DNA from: Lachnospiraceae bacterium
GTDB lineage: Bacteria; Bacillota_A; Clostridia; Lachnospirales; Lachnospiraceae
Length of the DNA: 5,146 bases
Reading direction: 5' to 3'
NCBI GenBank assembly: GCA_024699595.1
Contig: JAILPG010000226.1
Span: 1-5,146, forward strand
A program made the translations under genes and the position numbers. Shown here piece by piece: positions 1 through 5,146 of the stretch (position 1 is the first letter of the stretch; the number at the start of each line of letters is the position of its first letter). The notes under the pieces are model-generated. The model saw nothing but the letters and a program-made list of their open reading frames with translations. It searched no databases and had not been told where the DNA came from.

Positions 1-707
1 GCCATGTTGTCGCATAAAAGCGTCACATCCATTCCGGCACTTGAAAGCTCATATGCGGTAAGACGTGCGCCCTGCAATAGCGGCCTTGTCTCGTCACAGT
101 AGATCTTAAGCGAATAATCATTTTTAAGTCCTAAATACATAGGGGCTGTAGCCGTGCCGTATTTGGAGGTCGCAAGCTGGCCTGCATTGCAGTGTGTCAG
201 TATGCCATCGTCCTTCTTAATGAGCGTAAGCCCGTATTCTCCAAGCTTTCTGCATACCTCGGTATCTTCACTCTTTATGAACAGAGCCTCATCATGAAGG
301 ATCGAAACAAGAGCCTGTATCGCATCCTTAGGATCCCTGTCCTTAAGAGGAGTAAGGCTATCCATAAGCTTTTTTTCCATCCTGTTAAGAGCCCAGGAAA
401 GATTAACGGCCGTAGGCCTTGCGCTGTTAAGATAAGCGCCGGTTTCACTGTATTTTTTTACAAAAAGATCGATATCATCTGTCGTTTCGCAAAGATCACG
501 GGCAAATACATACATTCCGATCGCAGCGGCAACGCCTATCGCGGGCGCACCGCGTACACGGAGCATATAGATCGCTTCCCAGATATCCTCGGGCTTCTTA
601 AGGGTAAGGATCTCCGTGACCTTGGGAAGCTTTGTCTGGTCTATGATCTTAAGCGCGTTTACTTCTTCATCGAGATCGACAGTTTCATAGGATAAAATAT
701 CAGACAC
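1..707 (-). CDS. mtnA: S-methyl-5-thioribose-1-phosphate isomerase (MtnA), 3'-truncated by window edge
   Basis: MtnA is a cytoplasmic enzyme that isomerises 5-methylthioribose-1-phosphate to 5-methylthioribulose-1-phosphate in salvage of methylthioadenosine. The visible part has 235 full codons against about 345-350 in the family, so roughly the last third lies outside the window. Seen in the translation: RGAPAIG at residues 52-58, SARPT at 95-99 with Arg97, THCNAG at 171-176, DETRPLLQG at 205-213, and DNM at the cut edge. By alignment from memory with Bacillus subtilis MtnA, Cys173 matches catalytic Cys160. The catalytic Asp of the GADR motif should lie about 20 residues past the edge, so it cannot be checked. 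I chose the GTG start at 707..705: it has GAGAGG 7 nt upstream, and the protein then begins with the expected N-terminal strand-rich region (LKIIDQTKLP at 19-28). It follows rho by 12 bp and is probably co-transcribed. The fold is shared with eIF2B and ribose-1,5-bisphosphate isomerase, but the THCNAG and DETRPLLQG motifs favour MtnA. Confidence 0.95.
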   Translation of the reverse strand, partial: MSDILSYETVDLDEEVNALKIIDQTKLPKVTEILTLKKPEDIWEAIYMLRVRGAPAIGVAAAIGMYVFARDLCETTDDIDLFVKKYSETGAYLNSARPTAVNLSWALNRMEKKLMDSLTPLKDRDPKDAIQALVSILHDEALFIKSEDTEVCRKLGEYGLTLIKKDDGILTHCNAGQLATSKYGTATAPMYLGLKNDYSLKIYCDETRPLLQGARLTAYELSSAGMDVTLLCDNM

Positions 708-714
708 CTTAAAA

Positions 715-720
715 CCTCTC
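715..720 (-). promoter_or_regulatory. Ribosome binding site of mtnA, overlapping the rho stop codon
   Basis: GAGAGG on the minus strand lies 7 nt before the GTG codon at 707. It overlaps the last base of the rho TAG stop (722..720). This supports the GTG start and suggests translational coupling: a ribosome finishing rho covers the mtnA initiation site. Confidence 0.7.
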
Positions 721-2180
721 TATATAAACCTGTATTTTTTTGCAAGCTCCATGAAATCCCTGTTGCTCTTGGTCTTAACGAACATATCTACGATGCGCTC
801 GACTGCCTCCTCGGCCTTGATGCCGTTAAAGGCACGCCTTATCATGTTGATCGTGTCAAGCTGTTCTTTTTCAAGCAGCAGATCGTCCCTTCTGGTGCTT
901 GATTTGGGGATGTCGATCGCAGGGAATACCCTTCTCTCGGAGAGCTTTCTGTCAAGGACTATCTCCATGTTGCCGGTACCCTTGAATTCCTCATATACGA
1001 CATCATCCATCTTGCTGCCTGTGTCCACAAGCGCCGTTGCAAGGATAGTAAGGCTTCCGCCCTCCTTCATGTTTCTTGCGGCTCCAAAGAAGCGCTTTGG
1101 CATATGAAGGGCCGCGGGATCGAGACCGCCCGAAAGCGTACGGCCGCTTGGCGGAACGGTAAGGTTATAGGCTCTTGTGAGTCTTGTGATACTGTCAAGC
1201 AGGATGACTACGTCATCTCCGTACTCGACAAGCCTCTTTGCCCTCTCTATGACCATCTCGGATACTCTCTTGTGATGCTCGGGAAGCTCGTCAAAGGTTG
1301 AATATATGACCTCCACGTTGTCGCCCTGAATGGCCTCCTTCATATCGGTTACTTCCTCGGGACGCTCATCGATGAGCAGGATGATCAGATGGATATCGGG
1401 GTAGTTGATGGTGATCGATTTTGCAACATCCTTAAGGAGCGTTGTTTTTCCTGCCTTGGGCGGGGATACGATCATGCCTCGCTGGCCCTTTCCGACAGGA
1501 CACATAAGATCCATGATCCTCATTGATACCGGGCATCCCGGCCTCTCAAGCGTGATCTTTTTATCGGGAAAAACAGGTATGAGATCCTCAAATACCACTC
1601 TTTTTGCGATCTTTTCAGGCTCATAGCCGTTAACGGTCTTTACAAACAGCAGGGCTCCGAACTTGTCGGTACTGCTCTTTATCCTCATGTTTCCGACTAA
1701 GATATCTCCGGTCCTTAAGCCGAACCTTCTTATCTGGCTGGGTGCGACGTAGATGTCGTTTTCGCCGGGCATGTAATTATCGCTTCTGATGAATCCATAG
1801 CCTTCGGGAAGGACATCGAGTATTCCCCTTACCTCTATTCCGCTGTCAAGGCTCTTCTTTTCATCCGAGAGATCGTTTGACTGCTTGGCCTGCTCGGGTT
1901 TTTCGGGATCTTCCTGCTTCTCGGATTTTTCCTGTTTCTCGGGCTTTTCCTGCTTTTCAGGCTTTTCAGCATTCCCGGCTTTTTCAGCACTCTCCTGTTT
2001 TTTCTGGCTTTCGGCTTTAAGCTTTTCTTCCTGCTTCTGTTTTTCTTCCTTAGCATCAAGCTCAAGCATCAGCTCAATGACTTCAACCTTCTTTAAGGAT
2101 GATACGCCCTTTAAGCCTCTTGCCTTCGCAATATCCCTTAAAACAGCCAGTCCCAGCGATTCATATTTTTCTCTTTCCAT
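720..2180 (-). CDS. rho: Transcription termination factor Rho with a charged low-complexity N-terminal insertion
   Basis: Rho is a hexameric ring ATPase that binds nascent RNA, translocates 5'->3' and ends transcription. Domains seen in order: a Rho_N (SAP-like) helical region at about residues 4-42; a K/E/Q/P-rich low-complexity stretch at about 43-112; the OB/cold-shock RNA-binding fold at about 114-190; and the RecA-like motor from about 195 to the end. Primary-site RNA contacts are kept (Tyr128, Phe130, Arg132, Tyr144, Phe174 by alignment with E. coli). The P-loop PPKAGKTT is at 240-247 with Lys245. The DERPEEVTDM motif carries the putative catalytic Glu272. Walker B LLDS has Asp329. The Q-loop is around 347-359, the R-loop TGSKMD at 387-392, and the likely arginine finger is Arg417. 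Residues known from E. coli to contact bicyclomycin (Arg273, Asp329, Ser330, Lys400, Gly401 here) are present, so sensitivity is plausible. At 486 aa it is longer than E. coli Rho (419 aa), and the insertion explains the difference. It sits between the aminotransferase and mtnA on the same strand. Confidence 0.98.
   Translation of the reverse strand: MEREKYESLGLAVLRDIAKARGLKGVSSLKKVEVIELMLELDAKEEKQKQEEKLKAESQKKQESAEKAGNAEKPEKQEKPEKQEKSEKQEDPEKPEQAKQSNDLSDEKKSLDSGIEVRGILDVLPEGYGFIRSDNYMPGENDIYVAPSQIRRFGLRTGDILVGNMRIKSSTDKFGALLFVKTVNGYEPEKIAKRVVFEDLIPVFPDKKITLERPGCPVSMRIMDLMCPVGKGQRGMIVSPPKAGKTTLLKDVAKSITINYPDIHLIILLIDERPEEVTDMKEAIQGDNVEVIYSTFDELPEHHKRVSEMVIERAKRLVEYGDDVVILLDSITRLTRAYNLTVPPSGRTLSGGLDPAALHMPKRFFGAARNMKEGGSLTILATALVDTGSKMDDVVYEEFKGTGNMEIVLDRKLSERRVFPAIDIPKSSTRRDDLLLEKEQLDTINMIRRAFNGIKAEEAVERIVDMFVKTKSNRDFMELAKKYRFI
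1896..1967 (-). repeat. Four tandem 18-bp repeats inside rho (E-K-P-E-K-Q units)
   Basis: Residues 72-95 of Rho read as four successive six-residue units: EKPEKQ, EKPEKQ, EKSEKQ and a degenerate EDPEKP. At DNA level each unit is 18 bp. The units differ mainly by silent third-position changes and a few replacements. The array is in frame, so gain or loss of a unit by slippage would change the length of the linker without breaking the gene. Flanking sequence (about residues 43-71 and 96-110) is also charged and low in complexity but not regularly periodic. Confidence 0.85.
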
Positions 2181-2183
2181 GAT

Positions 2184-2204
2184 CCTCCTTTGCAGTCATA
2201 CTGC
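2184..2204 (-). promoter_or_regulatory. Rho ribosome binding site with an adjoining small hairpin
   Basis: AAAGGAGG at 2191..2184 is a near-perfect Shine-Dalgarno sequence for rho, but only 3 nt separate it from the ATG at 2180, tighter than the usual 5-9. Directly upstream, GCAGT (2204..2200), loop ATG, ACTGC (2196..2192) forms a 5-bp perfect inverted repeat whose 3' arm touches the Shine-Dalgarno. No other in-frame start with better spacing is visible, so the ATG at 2180 is kept. The hairpin lies wholly in the 32-bp gap between the aminotransferase stop and rho. It has no T-tract after it, so it is not an intrinsic terminator. A regulatory role is inference. Confidence 0.55.
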
Positions 2205-2212
2205 CTATTTAA

Positions 2213-3499
2213 TCATTTTTCCCCTAACAGTGTCTCAACACTTACAAGCTTCACACAAAGCGCAAACAGTGCAGCCGCCTCTTTCATATCCTCAAGCGTG
2301 GGATAGGACGGAGCGATCCTGATGTTTGCATCATCCGGGTCCTTTTTGTACGGATAAGTGGCCCCGGCACCCGTTGTCACCATCCCTGCCTCTTTGCATC
2401 TTCTGATTATCTCTTTTGCGCAGCCCTTCATCGCCATAAACGAGATAAAGTAGCCGCCGTTCGGTCTTGTCCAGGTGCCTATATCAAGACCCGAAAGCTC
2501 CTTGTCAAAACAGTCAAGCACCGCATCAAACTTAGGCGCCATGACAGATGCATGCTCCTTCATCTTTTTCCTGATGCCCTCTGCATTCTTAAAATACCTT
2601 ACATGCCTAAGCTGATTGATCTTGTCATAGCCTATCGTCTGTATCGTCATGGTGCTCTTTATCCAGTCAAGGTTATCCTTTGAAGAGATGACTGCCGCAA
2701 TGCCTGCTCCCGCAAAGGTTATCTTGCTGGTGGAGACGAACTCATAGACCATATCCTCTCTTCCGGTCTTTTCGCACTCGGCGATGATATTAAGAAGCAC
2801 GTCCTTTCTGTCCTCGTAAAGATCATGCACCGCGTATGCATTGTCCCAGAATATCCTGAAATCCGAAGCCTTTGGATTTAAGGCAGCAAAGGCTCTAACG
2901 GTGTCGTCTGAAAAAGTGATGCCGGTAGGATTTGAATATTTCGGAACACACCAGATGCCCTTCACCGATTCGTCGCTTTCGACATATTTTTTTACAAGCT
3001 CCATATCAGGGCCTTTGGGGCCTAGCGGGATGTTTATCATCTCAATGCCAAACTGCTCTGTTATCGCAAAATGCCTGTCATAGCCGGGCACCGGGCATAA
3101 AAATTTTACCTTATCAAGCTCCTTCCAGGGCTTTCCTCCGTTTACCCCGAAGTTAAAAGATCTCGAAACGGTGTCATACATGATCGGAAGCGAAGCGTTT
3201 CCAAACACGATGACCTTGGAAGGATCGACCTCCATAAGTTCCGCGATAAGCTCCTTAGCTTCCTTAATGCCCGTAAGATCCCCGTAGTTTCGCGCATCAA
3301 CGCCCGAATCCGTGAAAAGATCCGAATGTGAATCAAACACATCAAAAATGTCCATCACAAGGTCAAGCTGCTCCGATGACGGCTTACCCCTTGCCATGTT
3401 TAGGGAAAGGCCTTTACCCTTAACATCTTCGTACTCTTTTTCAAGCTGGTCTTTAAGGCCTGACAGTTCTTCTGCGGACATAGCCTTATAAGATTTCAT
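2213..3499 (-). CDS. PLP-dependent aminotransferase, AspT-type (subgroup Ic) aspartate aminotransferase family
   Basis: Class I/II-fold aminotransferase of 428 aa, full length. It resembles the AspT-type family (the group of Corynebacterium glutamicum AspT), which exchanges the amino group between aspartate and 2-oxoglutarate using pyridoxal phosphate in the cytoplasm. Visible landmarks: NMARGKP at 34-40 near the N-terminus, a characteristic opening of this group; PGYDRHF at 138-144, with Tyr140 probably stacking on the cofactor; PKYSNPTG at 186-193 with Asn190; WDNAYAVHDL at 218-227 with Asp219 and Tyr222; STSKITFAGAG at 256-266 with Lys259 as the Schiff-base lysine; and RIAPSYP at 394-400 with Arg394 as the likely carboxylate-binding arginine. 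The start is set by AAGGAG 8 nt upstream. It is the first gene after the predicted promoter and lies 32 bp ahead of rho. Membership of the fold is very safe. Aspartate as the true substrate is family-based, and a broader specificity is possible. Confidence 0.93.
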   Translation of the reverse strand: MKSYKAMSAEELSGLKDQLEKEYEDVKGKGLSLNMARGKPSSEQLDLVMDIFDVFDSHSDLFTDSGVDARNYGDLTGIKEAKELIAELMEVDPSKVIVFGNASLPIMYDTVSRSFNFGVNGGKPWKELDKVKFLCPVPGYDRHFAITEQFGIEMINIPLGPKGPDMELVKKYVESDESVKGIWCVPKYSNPTGITFSDDTVRAFAALNPKASDFRIFWDNAYAVHDLYEDRKDVLLNIIAECEKTGREDMVYEFVSTSKITFAGAGIAAVISSKDNLDWIKSTMTIQTIGYDKINQLRHVRYFKNAEGIRKKMKEHASVMAPKFDAVLDCFDKELSGLDIGTWTRPNGGYFISFMAMKGCAKEIIRRCKEAGMVTTGAGATYPYKKDPDDANIRIAPSYPTLEDMKEAAALFALCVKLVSVETLLGEK

Positions 3500-3507
3500 T
3501 TTCTCAT

Positions 3508-3513
3508 CTCCTT
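3508..3513 (-). promoter_or_regulatory. Ribosome binding site of the aminotransferase gene
   Basis: AAGGAG lies 8 nt before the ATG at 3499 and fixes that start. A second AAGGAG sits a little further upstream at 3526..3521, too far from the start (21 nt) to serve it directly. It may be chance or a standby site. Confidence 0.75.
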
Positions 3514-3576
3514 ACTTTTACTCCTTATATGATCTTTCCGTAATGCCATACAGCGGAAATCTTCATCCTTCAATTC

Positions 3577-3585
3577 TGTAATACA
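3577..3585. promoter_or_regulatory. Short palindrome TGTAATACA in the operon leader
   Basis: TGTA-A-TACA is a perfect 4-bp inverted repeat around one central base. It is nested between the AATTC/GAATT arms at 3572..3576 and 3590..3594. Such a site could be an operator, but a 9-bp palindrome in AT-rich DNA also arises by chance. No regulator is identified. Confidence 0.2.
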
Positions 3586-3671
3586 ATGGGAATTCGCAAA
3601 CGATACTGTTTGCAGTCAGAAGTTCATTTGTCATGTGATGCGGGAAATCAAGTTTTCCCTGATCAATGATT

Positions 3672-3700
3672 ATGATACAACATATATATTTTTTTTGCAA
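3672..3700 (-). promoter_or_regulatory. Predicted sigma-A promoter for the aminotransferase-rho-mtnA operon
   Basis: On the minus strand, TTGCAA (-35, 3700..3695, 4 of 6 matches to TTGACA) is followed after exactly 17 bp by TATCAT (-10, 3677..3672, 5 of 6 matches to TATAAT). The spacer is an A-tract plus alternating AT, the most AT-rich stretch of the gap. It points towards the aminotransferase gene and lies 53 bp past the rarA stop. Predicted transcription start is near 3665. No extended -10 TG is present. Confidence 0.6.
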
Positions 3701-3719
3701 CGAAAGAAAATCATAGGTG

Positions 3720-3742
3720 CGCGGGAAAAATATTTACCCGCG
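3720..3742 (-). terminator. GC-rich inverted repeat after rarA, weak terminator candidate
   Basis: CGCGGG (3742..3737) and CCCGCG (3725..3720) form a 6-bp all-GC stem with an 11-nt AT-rich loop, 11 bp after the rarA stop. Three further A-T pairs could form inside past a T-T mismatch. The sequence after the stem on the minus strand has only scattered T runs, not a clean T-tract, and the plus strand side has none. It could stop transcripts weakly or protect a 3' end. A classic intrinsic terminator is not established. Confidence 0.35.
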
Positions 3743-3753
3743 GAAGTGCAGGT

Positions 3754-5100
3754 CTATGCGTTTTCTTCACTGCTATTCTCATCTGAAAGGCCCTTAAGGT
3801 GCATCATGTGCTCATGGATCTGCTTTTCAAATCCGTTGTCCGTAGGGCTGTAGAACTCATGTCCGGTAAGCTCATATGGAAGATACTGCTGTTTTACGTA
3901 ATGACCCGGGAAATCGTGCGCATACAGATAGCCCTGCTCTCGCTCCTGCCCTGCAGAATCTGCATGCACATTCTGAAGATGCCTCGGCACAGGATAGGTC
4001 TGCCCGCTTTCAACCATACGCATGGCTTCACCTATCGCAAGATAGGATGCGTTGCTCTTTGGTGCGGTGGCTACGTAAACCGCCGCCTGGGATAAGAGGA
4101 TCCTCGCCTCAGGCATTCCCACACGCTCTACCGCAAGAGAAGCGGCCACAGCCACCTGCAGTGCCTGCGGATCGGCCATTCCCACATCTTCGGAAGCACA
4201 TATCATGATACGTCTTGCGATAAACTTTATATCTTCTCCGGCCTCAAGCATTCTGGCCAGATAATACACTGCCGCATCGGGATCAGATCCCCGCATGGAT
4301 TTTATGAAAGCCGAGATAACATCGTAATGGTTATCTCCCGTTTTGTCGTACCTGATCACCCTCTTCTGTATGCATTCCTGGGCGACATCAAGGGTAATAT
4401 GTATCTTACCGTCCTCTGATCTGTCCGTAGTCAGAACGCCAAGCTCGAGGGCATTGAGAGCAGCCCTTGCATCGCCGTTTGCCATATCCGAAAGAAAATC
4501 GGCGGCATCCTCATCGACGACGGCATCAAAGCTTCCCATACCCTTCACTTCATCGGTTTCTGCCCTTTTGATAAGCACCTTTATATTTTCTTTTGAAAGG
4601 GGTTTTAATTCAAATATCCTTGAACGGGACAGAAGTGCCGAATTTACCTCAAAATAGGGATTTTCGGTGGTCGCTCCTATTAAGATCACGGTGCCGTCCT
4701 CGACAAAGGGAAGGAGATAGTCCTGCTGCCCCTTGTTGAATCTGTGGATCTCGTCGATGAAAAGGATGGTCTTTTTCCCGTACATCCCTAAAGCGTCCTT
4801 AGCCTGCTTAACGACCTCCTCCATATCCTTTTTCCCGGCGACAGTTGCATTAAGCTGCGTAAAGACGGCGCTTGTGGTATTTGCGATCACCTTGGCAAGC
4901 GTAGTCTTTCCGGTTCCCGCAGGTCCGTAAAAAATGATCGATGAAAGCTTGTCTGCCTTGATCGCACGGTACAGAAGCTTGTCTTTACCGAGGATATGCT
5001 CCTGTCCCACCACCTCATCAATGGTCGTGGGCCTGAGTCTTGCGGCAAGCGGCGCATCCTTCTCCATATTCCTTGCACGCATATATTCAAATAGATCCAT
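3754..5100 (-). CDS. rarA: Replication-associated recombination protein A (RarA/MgsA), AAA+ ATPase
   Basis: RarA (MgsA; relative of eukaryotic WRNIP1/Mgs1) is a clamp-loader-like AAA+ ATPase that acts at stalled replication forks and DNA ends with SSB and RecA. The 448-aa protein matches the family's usual length. Seen in order: LAARLRPTTIDEVVGQEHIL at 18-37, the typical N-terminal box; Walker A GPAGTGKTT at 59-67 with Lys65; Walker B LFIDEIHRFNKGQQD at 113-127 with Asp116 and Glu117; sensor 1 GATTENP at 142-148; LLSRSRIF at 156-163 with Arg159 as likely arginine finger; sensor 2 NGDARAALNALE at 208-219 with Arg212. The C-terminal oligomerisation region includes GDNHYDVISAFIKSMRGSDP at 255-274 and ends with the family motif PGHYVKQQYLP at 398-408. 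The ATG at 5100 gives the standard N-terminus (MDLFEYM). The gene is separated from the downstream operon by its own 254-bp gap and probably forms a distinct transcription unit. Confidence 0.97.
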   Translation of the reverse strand: MDLFEYMRARNMEKDAPLAARLRPTTIDEVVGQEHILGKDKLLYRAIKADKLSSIIFYGPAGTGKTTLAKVIANTTSAVFTQLNATVAGKKDMEEVVKQAKDALGMYGKKTILFIDEIHRFNKGQQDYLLPFVEDGTVILIGATTENPYFEVNSALLSRSRIFELKPLSKENIKVLIKRAETDEVKGMGSFDAVVDEDAADFLSDMANGDARAALNALELGVLTTDRSEDGKIHITLDVAQECIQKRVIRYDKTGDNHYDVISAFIKSMRGSDPDAAVYYLARMLEAGEDIKFIARRIMICASEDVGMADPQALQVAVAASLAVERVGMPEARILLSQAAVYVATAPKSNASYLAIGEAMRMVESGQTYPVPRHLQNVHADSAGQEREQGYLYAHDFPGHYVKQQYLPYELTGHEFYSPTDNGFEKQIHEHMMHLKGLSDENSSEENA

Positions 5101-5146
5101 ATTGCCCTGTTTTGGACCCCCGGGGCGGAAATTGGTGCCCGCTTTC
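5101..5146 (-). other. Upstream region of rarA, cut by the window edge
   Basis: Only 46 bp precede rarA. AGGG at 5108..5105, 4 nt before the ATG, is a weak Shine-Dalgarno. The rarA frame stays open to the window edge without another ATG, so an upstream non-ATG start cannot be excluded. The GGGG/CCCC palindrome around 5117..5126 is visible, but its role is unknown. No promoter can be called in so little sequence. Confidence 0.35.

Larger units (their letters stand above)
3500..3665 (-). promoter_or_regulatory. Untranslated leader of the aminotransferase-rho-mtnA operon with three potential hairpins
   Basis: If transcription starts about 7 bp after the predicted -10 box, the mRNA leader is about 165 nt. 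It contains three perfect 6-bp inverted repeats. The first is GGGAAA/TTTCCC (3659..3654 with 3647..3642, loop 6). The second is GCAAAC/GTTTGC (3613..3608 with 3601..3596, loop 6). The third is TTTCCG/CGGAAA (3559..3554 with 3540..3535, loop 13). Between the second and third lies a 5-bp pair AATTC/GAATT (3594..3590 with 3576..3572). I see no T-box consensus, no known riboswitch core and no T-tract terminator. The structures are read by eye and their stability was not computed. No convincing gene is present on either strand of this gap. Confidence 0.4.

Noticed and set aside
192..695. Plus-strand open frame of 167 codons
   Set aside because: It runs fully antisense to mtnA, whose motifs are unmistakable. 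The protein has no recognisable domain and there is no convincing ribosome binding site.
1835..2065. Minus-strand open frame of 76 codons, very rich in Arg and Lys, overlapping rho
   Set aside because: A frame-shifted reading of the same low-complexity rho segment. The purine-rich repeat keeps alternate frames open. No start signal.
1885..2322. Plus-strand open frame of 145 codons rich in F, S and C repeats
   Set aside because: Its repetitive Phe/Ser/Cys pattern is simply the reverse complement of the Lys/Glu-rich repeat in rho, and it runs on across the rho-aminotransferase junction.
3496..3507. Three-codon mini-ORF (M-R-K-stop) whose TGA overlaps the aminotransferase ATG
   Set aside because: The nearest AAGGAG directly touches its ATG and the other is 13 nt away, so neither spacing is suitable. 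It most likely arises by chance from the ATGAGAAAATGA sequence.
3500..3665. Known riboswitch or T-box in the leader
   Set aside because: No T-box consensus and no recognisable SAM, lysine or other riboswitch core could be seen. The stems are short and generic.
3635..3853. Plus-strand open frame of 72 codons spanning the gap and the rarA 3' end
   Set aside because: It covers the minus-strand promoter and antisense rarA sequence, has no recognisable domain and no good ribosome binding site.
3799..4657. Several plus-strand open frames opposite rarA
   Set aside because: All are antisense shadows of a well-conserved rarA reading frame and show no domain features of their own.

Overview
The window looks like ordinary chromosomal housekeeping DNA from a low-to-moderate GC Firmicute. 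The best fit is the class Clostridia, probably Lachnospiraceae or close kin. This rests on Clostridia-like signatures in the RarA and Rho proteins, strong AGGAGG-type ribosome binding sites and codon usage rich in CTT, AAG and ATA. It is a judgement by eye, not a phylogeny. I see no transposase, phage gene, CRISPR array, rRNA, tRNA or attachment site.

All four genes lie on the minus strand, so the window reads from right to left. At 5100..3754 is rarA (mgsA), encoding the AAA+ ATPase of replication-fork maintenance. A 254-bp gap follows (3753..3500). It holds a GC-rich inverted repeat just after rarA, a good sigma-A-type promoter (-35 at 3700..3695, -10 at 3677..3672, spacer exactly 17 bp) and a leader of about 165 nt with three short potential hairpins. 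Then come three closely packed genes: a class I/II-fold aminotransferase of the AspT type (3499..2213), transcription termination factor Rho (2180..720) and S-methyl-5-thioribose-1-phosphate isomerase MtnA (from 707, leaving the window at base 1). The gaps are 32 bp and 12 bp, so one operon is likely.

The three operon genes do not form one obvious pathway. MtnA belongs to salvage of methylthioadenosine, the aminotransferase is probably aspartate-specific, and Rho is a global regulator. An aminotransferase does close the classical methionine salvage pathway, which gives a testable but weak link. Because Rho often controls its own synthesis, the leader and the small hairpin touching the rho ribosome binding site are the most plausible places for regulation.

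The most distinctive items are the low-complexity K/E/Q/P-rich insertion in the Rho N-terminal region, which contains four tandem 18-bp repeats, and the structured leader of the aminotransferase-rho-mtnA operon. I found nothing that supports a wholly new biological system.
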